A stretch of 64,000 nucleotides of DNA from Craterostigma plantagineum (GCA_027422505.1 JAPQWV010001080.1:1-64000); one strand, 5' to 3'. Shown: positions 1-11,851, numbered from the stretch's first letter. The notes: generated by a model from the sequence alone, not told the origin. Made by a program: numbers and translations.

Positions 1-973
1 AAACTCCCTCGTGCTAGACATTTCAAGCATGATTGAAGGCAGGAGTCTAATTCCTTTACCCACTTAGTATTTATCAAACGGGAGAATAAACCATATCACT
101 CATAGAACATGCATATCATTTCAAAAACCAACATGCACGTAGGTAGTAAATTAATCCTAGGAAAATAAACTACAAGGCAACACAAGCGGGTTATTTCTAG
201 TCTATCCCTATTACATGTGTCTTCAAAAGATCACGGGTCGTCGCACGGGTCTTGAAGCCGTCAAACGTCCTTCGTCACTCGAACGGCCTCAAAGTCACCG
301 AAAGTCCACCACCTTGTCACCACCAGCAGGGTTGCGATCCGTGTAACGGGCCCTCATGTTTGTATTTAAGCTAATCTTATAAAACGATAAATTAGAACAC
401 GAGGGGATCATAAGTCCCGAACAACCCATATATAACCAATACAACCCGGGGGGATGTAACCCTTAACAAATGACCCGGAAACCAAATTCCTAATCCCGCA
501 AGTGCACCTTAAATCTCATTCATAATGAGCACGTAGACAATTACATGACTTATAAAAAGAAATGAAAACTGGATGGACCTTAAACGGGCCAAGCCCCTTA
601 AATGGCCCGTTAAGGCTTTGAGCCTAAAGCCCTAACGCAGCTGCCGCGACTCAAATCACCCAGCCATCAAAACATGCCGGTGCCGGACCTAGAGGTCACG
701 GCTGATCAGGCCTGCTCAGAGCAGCCCGATGGTACGACCGCGCAGCTGCGCACAACGCACAGCCGCGGTCGGTTTCTGCCACCGCCCATGGCTGCCCGCA
801 TTCCGGTCTTGTCGGTAACTGCCTCGTCGGCCATGCCGCACGAGGTGGTGGCCGTGGGATGGCAAACGACGCATCAATCAGCCCCACGCCGGTCAAAACT
901 GCGTTGGCTTTCGACCGTCTCCCACACTCCTCGTTTCAATTTAGACACGTTATGATTCGGATCACGAGTGCCC
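1..973 (-). other. Leader/internal DNA of an Angela-like copia element, no gene seen
   Basis: This stretch lies just downstream, in minus-strand sense, of a primer-binding site and a 1.87-kb LTR, so it should be the untranslated leader and start of the internal region of a copia-type element running off the left edge. Short ORFs occur on both strands, but none shows gag, protease or polymerase motifs and their composition is not protein-like. No host gene is visible. Confidence 0.55.
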
Positions 974-985
974 GGTCTGATACCA
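974..985 (-). promoter_or_regulatory. Primer-binding site (initiator tRNA-Met type)
   Basis: Read on the minus strand, TGGTATCAGACC begins one base after the end of the LTR. Its first ten bases match the usual plant tRNA-Met primer site TGGTATCAGAGC. This fixes the LTR edge at 987 and shows that the element runs leftward. Confidence 0.75.
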
Positions 986-986
986 C

Positions 987-2853
987 TGTTGGGTTACCCG
1001 ATGTCTCCCGGTGATGCCACGTCCCTGGGTACGATGCGGAACAAAAATTTTCCGGGTTCCCCAATTGCCCTCGTTGCTCGGATCAGAATAGTAACACATA
1101 GACACGTAATAGGGCGGGTCAAACCCGTAGAGAATTACCAGTTGAAGCGAGGGCAGCTCCTTGTCCTTTTCTTCAAGACTTCGTCGATGGTGGTGGATGG
1201 CACTAGATCGTCACGCCGACCTCGTAGTGTACGACGTAATCAGTTGTCTAAAGATGGCTAGAGAGAACCGAGCCGTTGCGTGGGAGAAACGTGTGTGCGT
1301 TCGTTGTGTGTGTTTTTTGCCTTGTCTTGATTTTGAAAAGCACTTCTTTTCCCCAACCTATGGATCACGAAATTTAGCCTATTTAAAGGATTGGATTTCG
1401 ATTTCTAAGTCCTTAAAGTGTGAGAGATTTTTGCCAAATCTTACTCTCTTTTGAATTCCAAATCCAAACTTAAGGAAACTTGCTATTATTAGAAAAACTA
1501 ACTTAAATACCAAGTCAAAATTAAGTATATTTAAATATGGTATAAAATTCGAAACTTAGTCTAGATTAATTTTGAAATTTAAATAAATAATATTCCAAAT
1601 ATTTTATTCCATATTATTTATATCAAATATGCAAATTCCGAAAATACCTTCAAAGGCATATTTCGAAATTAGCTTAAGGTGAAGTCCAATTTTATCCTCG
1701 AGCCATTAAGCACTTGGTCAAGCCAAAGTCTTAAAGTTAGTTTCATAAGAAGTCCAACTTCGATCCAATAAATGGCCCAAGGCCCCTTAAGGTGGCCCAA
1801 CGGCCCAAGGCCCGTTAAGGCGCAAAACACTTTCTCTCCTAATCAATACACTGATGATCCTTTTTAATCCCGACTCTCTAGATTCGATTCAATCGGCAAG
1901 GTAAGAGTCCAAGAGTCCAGTAGTTACCTAGCCAATCCCGTAGTATTGGAACGTATCCCGATTCTAGTGCAAATTTTGACCTAGTCTTTATTCCAGAACC
2001 TCACTATAAATAATAGTGCTACGTATAAATAGTCCAGCTGTGTCCCGATCCAGTGAGAGCCATGGTCTATGTCAAACTCACTAAACTCGATTCTATGATA
2101 AAACGGAGACGAGGCAAATTACCAAACTATCCTCCATGTATAACATGAGTTAGTTCAATACCTTGGCCAAGGATTTCGTAATTTTCCATCGCCGTCCTCA
2201 TAGGACACTTATCTCGATTACTTGCGAGACTATGAATCCGTGCTCGGTGATCTAAGCCCGGCAATCAAAAATCATTATCAAGACCGCATCTGGCGCTGAC
2301 ACATGCAACAACAAATCGGGTCGAGGGGAACCAGTGACAGTCGAGACTTCGAAGTCAACTCCGTCAAAGCCCCTTTCGGTCTAAGGTTCACGTAGACTAC
2401 TATAGTGTTGTCATCGGTCATTAACACTCCTTGAGTAATAAGCATCGACCGTACGACCCGTGAGTTAGTGTCCATGAAATGATTCAATCCCTTGATTCAA
2501 TTCGTATCAAAAGTCATGACCGCCGCTTCCAAGCGGGATAACGGCACACGATGGGTCATCGATAAATAAGCCTTGATCGGTTATCCAGCGTCCAAGTGGA
2601 GCCTCAGGCTTATGGAGTTTTAATGTTCGAGGTTAAGCGTCCACTAGTGCCTTCCTCTCTCGTACCCATCGAGAACATGACTCAACTCGCCACATTTGGA
2701 TTTGTTCATTTATTTCTTTACACGAGAACATGACTCAACTCGCCTTTCATTAAACATACGAAAAGATCTTATTACACAAAAGGCCAAATGATAGATAATC
2801 TAATGCCTTATACAACTAATCCTCGTATAGCATTCGAGGGCATATTCCTAACA
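987..2853 (-). mobile_element. Angela-like Ty1/copia LTR, 5' LTR of an element running left
   Basis: On the plus strand the segment begins TGTTGGGTTACCCG and ends ATTCCTAACA, giving the TGTT...AACA termini common in copia LTRs. In its own (minus) sense it begins TGTTAGGAATATGCCCTC, which resembles the LTR start I associate with Angela/BARE elements. A tRNA-Met PBS abuts its 3' end. Two further copies lie at 3543-4038 (inverted, partial) and 4039-8424 (direct, interrupted). The length of 1867 bp fits the long-LTR copia group. It contains only short chance ORFs. Confidence 0.75.
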
Positions 2854-3542
2854 CATTAGTTGTAGAGGGACACTGCCAGAAGGAAGCACTAGACGATGAG
2901 GATTGCATTTGATATTTGGGTTGTTTATTATACAAACAGCCGAGGGTTATCATTTGAAAAGAAGGTGAATAGTTGGGGCTATTCTGGTCATTTAACAGTA
3001 AATAACTTGGTCCAAGCTTAACACACCTGCAGTAAGAGCGCGTGTAACCCAATTTTGGCCAAAATTGTTGCTCGGAGGGATCGGTGCAACATTAGTTAAA
3101 CCACGAGGAGTACCGTACAATAAAAACCACCGTGGTTTATGTACATTTCGGCGAAACTACAAGGGGGTTATATGCATTTTTGCCTTTAAAATATAGAAAA
3201 CTATATATGTAAACAAAAAATCTTGTAAATTACATGAAGGGTTAATATGTCATACAATCCGATATATATGTCGAATCGAATGATGACTTCAAGTTACAAT
3301 CTCGTTACCAAAAAACAATGGGGGCCCAAAACCCAGATAGTTAGCCTAAGAAACCATAAACAAACAGTAAGGCTACAAAATATATTTAGAGTATTTAACT
3401 TCCTCTCTCACTCTCTACTACAAAAGTCGAGCTAAATGACCTATCTATATATACGATAATGGGTCTAAAATGTTCATACTCCGTTCACAATTCTGTTACG
3501 AAGAAAATGATGCTTCCCACAGCCTTGGCATCGCCACCCACG
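2854..3542. other. Unassigned 0.7-kb spacer between two outward-pointing copia LTR starts
   Basis: This segment lies between the 5' edge of a minus-sense LTR and the 5' edge of a plus-sense LTR fragment. It is AT-rich, with short ORFs of at most 78 codons and no recognisable domain. It may be older target DNA or an unrecognised repeat. I see nothing in it that I can name. Confidence 0.4.
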
Positions 3543-4038
3543 TGTTAGGAATATGCCCTCGAATGCTATACGAGGATTAGATTGTATAGAGCATTAGATT
3601 ATTTATCATTCGTCCTTTTGTGTAATAAGATATTTTTCGTGGGTTAATGAAAGGCATTGTTCGTTTATTTCATATAAAAGTTCTTTACTTAGCATCCGAT
3701 AAAGAATAAATGAACAAATGCAAATGTGTCGAGTTGAGTCACTGTTCTCGATGGGCACGAGAGAGAAAGGCACCAGTGGACTCTTAACCTCGACCATTAA
3801 AAGTCTGTAAGCCTGAGGCTTCAGTTGAGTGCTGGATAACCGATCACGGCTTATTTGTCGATGACCTATCGTATGCAGATATCCCGCTTGGAAGCGGATG
3901 TTATGACTTGTGATACGAATCAAATCAAGGAATTGAATCATTTCATGGACACTGACTCACGGGTCGTACGGTAGAACATGGCTTATTACTCAAGGAGTTT
4001 CAATGACCGACGACAACGCTATAGTAGTCTGCGTGAAC
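3543..4038 (+). mobile_element. Inverted 5' fragment of the Angela-like LTR
   Basis: It begins TGTTAGGAATATGCCCTC and can be followed as the reverse complement of roughly 2380-2853, including the stretches around GCCTGAGGCTTCAG and CATTTCATGGACAC. It stops abruptly at 4038, where an oppositely oriented LTR copy begins, so the two form an inverted pair without spacer. The rest of this LTR is missing. Confidence 0.75.
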
Positions 4039-4083
4039 TGTTGGGTTACCCGTGTCTTCTGGAGACCCCACGTCTCCAGGAAT

Positions 4084-4088
4084 GGTGC
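4084..4088. repeat. Target-site duplication GGTGC, left
   Basis: GGTGC directly precedes the TGTAATACCC edge of the solo LTR. The same five bases follow its other edge at 6830. Removing the LTR and one copy restores the continuous copia LTR seen near 1030. Confidence 0.92.
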
Positions 4089-6829
4089 TGTAATACCCGA
4101 GTCCCGTAAGTAAGCCGGCCAATAAAAATGCATACATATTATAAGGTTTACATGACTGCATGAGACATATTTTGTGATTTTATGTGTCAACATGATTTCA
4201 AATTAGGTGCTATTAGGATTACTAACCAAGTAGAGGAATTAATTGAAATTAGGTTAGTTATTGATTTTAGGGTTTCTAGTACATGGCATACTAACTTAGA
4301 AGATTTGATTTAGTATATTAAGTGTTGATACCACGTTTTGGGATGCATGAATTGGTAGGAATAATTTTGAAACACATCTCGCAACCTTGGTATTGATTAA
4401 TCAACCTCGAAACGTTTGAATTATTAAACAACTCGATATCTTTAAAATTTACATCAAGGTCTCGAAATTCTTAAGAATTGAAATTCATGAAACTCGAAAC
4501 ATTTAAATCTCAAGATTTATAGAGCTCGAAATCGTTAAAACTCGAGACCAAAGAATGTTAGAAGATTTCGGAAGATGAGATAAGTACTGATTACTTAGTT
4601 GCAAAGGACTTACTAGATATCAATGTCATTTGTTTATTTCTACACGCAAGAAATAAGATAAGAATTAAGAAGAGAACCAAACATAACTCACTAACAGACC
4701 ATTGAAGAACTTACGAGCTGGGAAGAGACGAGAGCCAATATCCATAAACTAGGAAGAGGGTATAATTTCTTACTTTGATTTTACATTTTTATTCAGATCC
4801 TAGTAATGTAGGAAGATTAGGGAACATGAAAAATTTCGTTTATTCATGTTACATGAAGTTTTAATTGCTGACAAGACCTAAGTATATTAAAGTCATTTGT
4901 GTTCTTAAAAATATAACAATAGGGTTTTTACTTTGATACCATAGTTAGTTCTTGAAGGTTTAGGAATCGTTTAAGGTTCATGCGAGTTTCAGTTTGGTCA
5001 ATATCGAAACTCTGTTAAGTCTTGTAGGAATAATCTCGAACTCAAGGATGAAGATAAGAATATGTCGAAATCTATGTTAAATCCATGTCGAAATTTTGTA
5101 GTGTTAAATCTCGAGATCAAGTCTGAAAAGAATGTCGAAATCCATATTAGTCTTAGCTTCAAGAATCTATGTGAGATCTCGAAATAAAACTCGAGATCTA
5201 TCTTGAGGTTAGTATCGAAATCTTTGTTGTATTAATTTAGAAGTTGGCATAAGATGTCGAGAACTAACTCGAGATCCATATCGACATTGTATATTGTTTA
5301 GTTTAAACCTCGAAGTCTCTATATATAATCTCGAAAGCATACATCTCGAAATCATGTCGAGATCCATCTTTAAGAGTTACTTCGAAATCCCACAAATTAA
5401 GTTCAAGTCTCATATTGAGATTCATATCGAAATTGTATATTGATTAGTTTAAATCTCGAAGTCATTGTATATAATCTCGAAGACACATAACTCGAAAAAT
5501 GTCAAACTCCAATTCGAGATTTATCTCGAGATTATTATACATACTATGTCGAGATCCTTATATGAGCTTCAAAATAATACTTTTTCAATTTAAGTCAAAG
5601 TTCAAAGCTTTAGGGTTTCGAAACTCGTAAAAGTCGAAACTAGGGAAGCCAATTTCGTGAAATTACAACTAGACTAACAAACCCTAATTTTATATGTTTC
5701 TACACTTAGGATTCAGAGATTAATGACTTACAGTACGATAGACTAAATAGCTAAGGATACCAGGTAAGTTGAAGTCCCAACTACAACACATAATTGTATG
5801 TGAATGAAATTATGTGTTACGTGCTTTTATGATTTTATGTGACTTCCATGATTTTATGTGATATCTGATGTAATTTATTTACCTTATACGGTGGCATGAC
5901 ACACATATTCATGACATGAGCATATGCACGCACGTTTAGTACGAAAGGCATGAAATGAGAGCGTGCATAATATACGATCGCCTGAGATCGACAAAGATTC
6001 GCCGATATGGGCGTCTGATGTCGACTCACAGTTGAGTCACGGCTCTTCTATGCTACCATGGTGACGTCGTATGGCGCTACCGTCAAGACATGACATGTTC
6101 AAGGCAAGACATGATTTTAGGGCTTAATGCCCTCATGGCGGATCGTGAAACTTGGAGGGTGCGAGTTGAGGGAGACCGACACCGAGAGTATCTCTGGTGT
6201 TGACTACCTCAGATTAGGCTACCAGTGTGAAGCGTCCGCATGGCGTATGAAACCACCTTGGGACATAAAAGGCGCCCTAGCGTTAGCCTTCCTTGAGTGG
6301 GTATTGCTGCTTATATGATTATTTCTCTTGTGGATTTGAGCTCCATGATGGTGCATAGCAAGATAGCCGAGGGCCCTATATGACAAGACAAGACAAGACA
6401 CGGAAAATATGAGGTCTATGGAGCATTGGCGCGGATGCCTTTGCGAATTTAGGACACGTGCATGGCATACATGGCTTTCACTTACTGAGCTTTATAAGCT
6501 CATTCCACGAATTTATGTGTTGTAGGTTCACGGGATCACTGTACGTGATCTTTACGAAGGCGAGGCCAAATTTTGAAGCTTCCGGAGGACTTTTGAGGTG
6601 GCAGTGTGTACATGGATGCGACCTGAGTGGCGGGCCATTAGATTTTTTGAACACGCATGGGCACTCTACCTTGTATTATGTCCTAGGAATATTTTGTATT
6701 GTACAGAAGGGTTTCCTTTATATAAAAAGAAAAATTTTATACGCAGTTTCGTATGTAGATTTCATTTATATCACATGCAGTCACATCAATTAGTAATAAG
6801 AATGGGTGGTGGAAGTCAGGGGCGTCACA
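4089..6829 (+). mobile_element. Solo LTR of a Tekay-type Ty3/gypsy element
   Basis: It begins TGTAATACCCGAGTCCC and ends GGGGCGTCACA, with GGTGC duplicated on both sides and no internal region, so it is a 2741-bp solo LTR left by LTR-LTR recombination. Its start is nearly the same as the Tekay LTR that follows a pol fragment at 45843, which identifies lineage and orientation. The part from about 4390 to 5640 is crowded with degenerate CTCGAAATC/CTCGAGATC motifs. The section around 5800-6000 matches the LTR segment at the right end of the window (63820-64000). The short ORFs inside are not coding-like. Confidence 0.9.
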
Positions 6830-6834
6830 GGTGC
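6830..6834. repeat. Target-site duplication GGTGC, right
   Basis: Second copy of the five bases flanking the solo LTR. It is followed by GGAACAAAAATTTTCC, the continuation of the host copia LTR. Confidence 0.92.
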
Positions 6835-8424
6835 GGAACAAAAATTTTCCGGGTTCCCCGATTGCCCTCGTAGCTCGGATCAGAATAGTAACACATAGAC
6901 ATGCAATAGGGCGGGTCAAACCGTAGAGAATTACCAGTTGACGCGAGTGGCAGCTCCTCGTCATTTTCTTCAAGACTTCATCGATGGTGGTGGATGACAC
7001 TAGATCGTCACGCCGACCTTGCAGTGTACCACGGAATCAGTTCTCTGAAGATGACTAGAGAGAACTGAGCCGTCGCGTGAGAGAAACGTGTGTGCGTTTG
7101 GTGTGTGTTTTGTGCCTTTGGTTGATTTCGAAAATCACTTTTTTTTTTTCTCTACCTTTGGAGCACGAAATTCTTAGTCTATTTAAAGGCTTGGATTTCG
7201 ATATCTTAGTCCTTAAAGTGTGAGAGATTTTTGCCAAATCTTACTCTTTTTTGAATTCCAAATCCAAACTTAAGGAAACTTACTATTATTAGAAAACTAA
7301 ATTAAATACCAAGTCAAACTAAGTATATTTAAATATGGTACGGAATTCGAATTTTAATCCTAAATTAATTTCGTAATTTAAATAAATAATGTTCCAAATA
7401 TTTTATTCCATATTTATTTATATCAAGTATGCAAATTCCGAAAATACCCTCAAAGGCATATTTCGAAATTAGCTTAAGGTGAAATCCAATTTATCCTCAA
7501 GCCCATTAAGCACTTGGCCAAGTCTTAAACTTAGTTTCATAAAAAGTCCAACTTCGATCCAATAAATGGCCCGAGGCCCATTAAGGCGTGGCCCAACGGT
7601 CCAAGGCCCGTTAAGGCCCAAAACACTTTCTCTCCTTATCAGTACACGTTGACGATCCTTTTTAAGCCCGACTCTCTAGGTTCGAATCAAACGGCAAGGG
7701 AGGAATCGAAGAGTCCAGTAGTTACCTGGCTAATCCCGCAGTACCGGACCGTAACCCGATTCGAGTGCAAATTTCGACCTAGTCTTTATCCCAGAACTTC
7801 ACTATAGATAACAGTGCTACGTATAAACCTTTAAGCTGTGTCCCAATCAAGTGAGAGCCATGGTCTATGTCAAACTCACTAAACTCGATTTTATGATAAA
7901 ACGTAGACGAGGCAAATTACTAAACTACCCTCCATGTCTCACATGAGTTAGTTCAATACCGTGGCCAAGGATTTCGTAATTTCCCGTCAGTCCTCATAGG
8001 ACACTTATCTCGATTACTTGCGTGACTATGAATCCGTACACGGCGGTCTAAGCCCGGCAATCACAAGTCATCATCAAGATCGCTTCTGGCCTGCTGACCC
8101 ATGCAACAGAAAATCGGGTCGAGGGGAACCAGTGACAGTCGAGACTTCGAAGTCAACTCCGTCAAAGCCCCTTTCGGTCTAAGGTTCACGTAGACTACTA
8201 TAGTGTTGTCGTCGGTCATTGACACTCCTTGAGTAATAAGCCATGTTCGACCGTCTGACCCGTGAGTAAGTGTCCATAACAAGAGTCAATCCTTTGATTC
8301 GATTCATATCACAAGTCATGACCTCCGCTTCCAAGCGAGATATCGGCACACGATAGGTCATCGACAAATAAGTCGTGATCGGTTATCCAGCACCCAACTG
8401 GAGCCTCAGGCTTACGGACGTTTA

Positions 8425-8455
8425 GTGCAAATTTTGGTTGGAACAAGTGGCATAT
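8425..8455 (+). pseudogene. Tip of a Tekay-type reverse transcriptase, split by the Athila element
   Basis: Read in the frame starting at 8426, this piece gives C-K-F-W-L-E-Q-V-A-Y. The sentence continues L-G-H-I-V-S directly after the Athila element and one target duplication (from 19296). This is the end of the RT palm/thumb region just before the RNase H linker in chromoviruses. It shows that the Athila copy landed inside an older pol gene. Confidence 0.88.
8451..8455. repeat. Target-site duplication CATAT, left
   Basis: CATAT immediately precedes the TGATCGAGCG edge of the Athila LTR. The same five bases follow the other LTR at 19291. Confidence 0.93.
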
Positions 8456-9739
8456 TGATCGAGCGGATCGAGTAATAAAATAAAACGAACACTAACGAAC
8501 TATCCTACGCTCAACAGGCAAGTGTACCTATCGAAATAGCATAGACGTAGCAAGTATTCGAGTGTCGAATCCCTAGGGAACTATGTACTTTTAGAAAACC
8601 ATCGTCTAAATATCCTAGTAAATATTTTTGGGTTGTTGAAACGATAAATGATAATAACAACTGAGTAAAATGGTACGAAGAGAAAAACCCTGATGGAAAC
8701 AAACGTATTTGAGACTTCGAATCCCCCTAGCTCGACCAAAACATATATCAAGTACACGTAAGCAACGCTGTCATTAGACCGTGGAGATTCCTACAACATG
8801 TGTACGAATTCATACGATTGACGAAACTGCGCCTTATCATACGAGACTCGCAAACAACTAATCAACGCTTTAAGTAGCCGGGCAAGCTTCCCTAACTACT
8901 TAACCGATGATCGCATTAAAATCACAGTGAATCCCGCTATTAGATTTGACTCTAATCCAGCGGGGTAGTTCAACCTATCTCTAGCGATGAGTTTATTCCG
9001 CTCGTTTACGAGTGGTCTAATCGTTCGCCCCTCTCTCGAGCGTAGCGTACGATTTCCCAACTTTGTTAACTTAAACACATAGACATGGCCAAGCTAACTA
9101 GACATTTTCAATCACATAGACATAATTAAAATCATATGCTTCATAAACGAGTCATAACGACAACATAACATCAAATACACGTAAACATACGATCGATCGC
9201 ACTAGGGTTCATCTCATCTCAAATACACAATATTTAGCTACTCATAATGATCACAACAAAACACGTAATTAACACCGAAGATATCATAAATGCTTCCCTG
9301 AATTCGGCTTCGAAGTTAATCTCGTCCTTCACTGAGTACTTCTATCGAGCACGTTGTGAGCAAAACTAAATATGTGTATGGGAGGTGTTCTTGGGTTTTA
9401 TTGAGGCAACGTGTTTGTAAGTATGTGAACTTAATGGCGTACCTTTTTGTCTCACGTTCCTTCTTCTCTCATTCTTTCTCATGTTGGCTCTTTATATAGA
9501 GGTTTATTCATCTCAAATTCTCGTCATCCTTCTTGAGCCTTGCAAAGATATGAAGTATCTCATTTTCAAATATTTGTGCAGCCACAAGATCTCTTGAGCA
9601 GCCCTTGCTTTTAATGGTATTGTCCTATGCAGAAATTTCATTCCAAGCGTGGGTTTTTCCATCTCAGTTGGTCATACGTTCGTTCTTGAGAAGATAAGGT
9701 AAGTAAGGGTCGTTTTCCTCATGTACTTGACTTTCAACA

Positions 9740-10045
9740 CAGCCACGGGATGTTCACGGCCTCTTCTATCCATCTTCACGGCCGTGACCACATAAAACCT
9801 GAAGAAAACAACGTCTCTGCCCGTGTTCACGGCCTCGGTAGCCACCATTCACGGCCGTGAAGAATTCGGGGGTTAGAAAATGGGTTTCTGCCCGCCTTCA
9901 CGGCCTCAAACACCCCCTTTCACGGCCATGAAGCACCCTTCACGGCCTGGTTGGTCAATGTTCACGGCCGTGACACAATCGGGCAAGAAAATGGCTCTCT
10001 GGTGCGCTTCACGGCCTCGTACAAGTGCTTCACGGCCGTGACTGA
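9740..10045. repeat. Cluster of TTCACGGCC / TCACGGCCGTGA palindromes in the Athila 3' LTR
   Basis: About ten copies of TTCACGGCC occur in roughly 300 bp. They tend to alternate between a TTCACGGCCTC form and a self-complementary TTCACGGCCGTGA form. The array is repeated in the other LTR at 18685-18990. A cluster of GC-rich palindromes in an otherwise AT-rich LTR could be transcription-factor sites or RNA hairpins; the function is unknown. Confidence 0.8.
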
Positions 10046-10140
10046 TTTTCTGCAAAACAGCAGCACATTCAAAAATTCATATCTCCCATTCTAGACCTCG
10101 GATTGAAAATCCGTTCGGTCAGATTCAAGATTAACGAGTC

Positions 10141-10231
10141 CTCTATCTATGGTTAAAATTTCAGGTCCATCGGACATCGTTTACCCCGTGATCATTGAGA
10201 AATAAGAAACTGTCGCAAAACTGCCGTAAAA
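10141..10231. repeat. Module shared in inverted orientation with a Tekay LTR
   Basis: These roughly 90 bases, read as reverse complement, closely match 30141-30231 inside the Tekay-type LTR 28313-31626. Shared stretches include GATGGACCTGAAATTTTAA and TTTCTCAATGATCAC. The same copy is present in the other Athila LTR at 19086-19176. Confidence 0.8.
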
Positions 10232-10350
10232 TGTTTTATTTTGTTGTGAAACCATGTTATAGTGCAGAAATAATCAAAACGACTTCAATTATCATACAAA
10301 CGACTTAAATCTAACAAATATAAACGTAAGAAAATACGTTTATCAAATAT

Positions 10351-10363
10351 CCCCACACTTAAG
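10351..10363 (-). promoter_or_regulatory. Polypurine tract of the Athila element
   Basis: On the minus strand CTTAAGTGTGGGG lies five bases upstream of the 3' LTR, where plus-strand DNA priming is expected. Two further copies of almost the same motif occur inside the element at 11574-11586 and 11693-11705. Confidence 0.7.
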
Positions 10364-11851
10364 CGTTTGCTTGTCCTCAAGCAAATAAATGCAAATGGCA
10401 TATAAAAGTATAAAAAAATCATGCAACGTATCAATTAAGAATGAAATCACGTAGGAGATAATGCAAGTAAAGTCGGAAGGCATATTCAAAATCAACAACT
10501 AACCACACGACTTCCTTAGAAATACCTATCAAGATTCGTACCTCACAAAGATTCACTCAAATCACTAAGTGTATAGGTTAAGATGTCGGTGATATCTCTC
10601 GGGTCATGCACTAATCTAATCCCTACCATAAGCTTGCAAATGATTCGTAAATCTACTACTTTCAATGATCAAGCGTGAATCGGAAGGCCTTTACCGGGTT
10701 ACAATATGGTTAAGATAGGTAAGATATGCAAGGAATAAGCGTAAAAAGGATATGAGCTGTAGTCGTGTCGGAATCATGCCATCATCTCGAATGCGCCAAA
10801 TCCGTCGTTCTTGTGTTTTTTTTTTTTTTTCACCAAGCCCTTCTTCTTTCGACTTCTCGCTCTAGGAAATAGGTAAAATGGTTTCGAGAGTGAAAGATTA
10901 TCGGAGGAAGGGTTCTTAGTCATATATCTCTTTTTTTTTCTCTTTTTTTTTTCTTCTTTCTTTCTTTTTTTTTTTTTTTTTTTTTTGGCATAAGCTTGGA
11001 AATTAAGTACGGGTTGCGCTTCTTAAGTACGACATTCAACCTCCACTTCTACTATCGCTCCAATGGGTTTATGTCTGAAGGCTTAATCAGTGTCGGCAAT
11101 TTATAATCCGGTTTTTACAAATAAAAGGCTCAGGCTCAAAGTGGCTAACTACGGGGGTCAGGCGTGGTTGGATACTTTGGCTATGGACTGAATTCCTAAT
11201 GCCTTCCTCATTTTCACGCAATCACACGTCAAGTAGTTTCAAAACGCAATACACAAGCAAGTTCTGAAGAGAAATAAACTAAGCATGATTCACACAATCA
11301 AAGAAATGAGCGAAAAGCTCGTAGGCTCAAAAATCTCACAAAAATAAGGTTATGTGTACGAATCCATCAGGTATCGCCAAGTTCATCTATGTAAGAAAGA
11401 AGTCGACTCGCATATGTATCCTAATTACTCGCAAGATTTCTAACATGAAATCACCCTTGATTGAAACAAACATGATTTTCGAAAAAGTTTATGCCAATTT
11501 TCGAAAAAATATATACGAAAAATCAAGTCATGCACATATAAGATGTTTGCATCAATTTCGCAGAAATTCCCCTCCCCACACTTAAGATTTACGTCGTCCT
11601 CAACGTAACAATTATGTAACGCAAGGAAGAGGAAATAAATAGATAAGCAAACTTCCCTGAATAGTCCGATGTGCATGCTTTGTATAGCTCCTCCCCACAC
11701 TTGAGATTTGAGTTCCCTGCGATCATCGAAAACCAGAATTATGAAAACTGAAATGCATAGGAAAATAAAGGAAAAACATAGGATAGGCTTGGGGTGCCTC
11801 CCAAGTAGCGCTTTCTTTAATGTCTTTTAGCTAGACATAGTTCGGAGGATT
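10364..11851 (-). other. Athila 3' untranslated region without envelope-like ORF
   Basis: This is about 1.5 kb between the pol stop and the polypurine tract. The minus strand carries long purine runs: a T16 block near 10815 and a T/C-rich block at about 10927-10986 on the plus strand. Two extra copies of the CTTAAGTGTGGGG-like motif are at 11574-11586 and 11693-11705. ORFs are at most 86 codons and show no membrane-protein features. Related Athila families often carry an env-like gene here; it is absent. Confidence 0.75.

Larger units (their letters stand above)
4039..8424 (-). mobile_element. Second Angela-like LTR copy, split by a solo LTR and truncated
   Basis: Bases 4039-4088 and 6835-8424 together repeat the LTR at 987-2853 from its TGTTGGGTTACCCG edge to about the equivalent of 2624. 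The missing last ~230 bp would be the LTR's own 5' end. The gap between the two parts is exactly the solo LTR 4089-6829 plus one target duplication. At about 8424 the LTR stops and a Tekay reverse-transcriptase fragment starts, so this is a rearrangement or insertion junction. Confidence 0.8.
8456..10345 (-). mobile_element. 3' LTR of the Athila element
   Basis: It begins TGATCGAGCGG and ends ATACGTTTATCA on the plus strand, and matches 17401-19290 base for base wherever I compared, with no length difference. It contains short ORFs that recur identically in the other LTR, which reflect LTR identity rather than genes. A palindromic TTCACGGCCGTGA repeat cluster lies at 9740-10045. Confidence 0.95.

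Noticed and set aside
674..955. 93-codon ORF in the copia leader
   Set aside because: No similarity to gag or any family I recognise, and a competing ORF lies on the other strand; treated as chance.
8511..9078. ORFs of 60-63 codons repeated exactly at 17456-18023
   Set aside because: Their identity reflects the two equal LTRs rather than duplicated genes.
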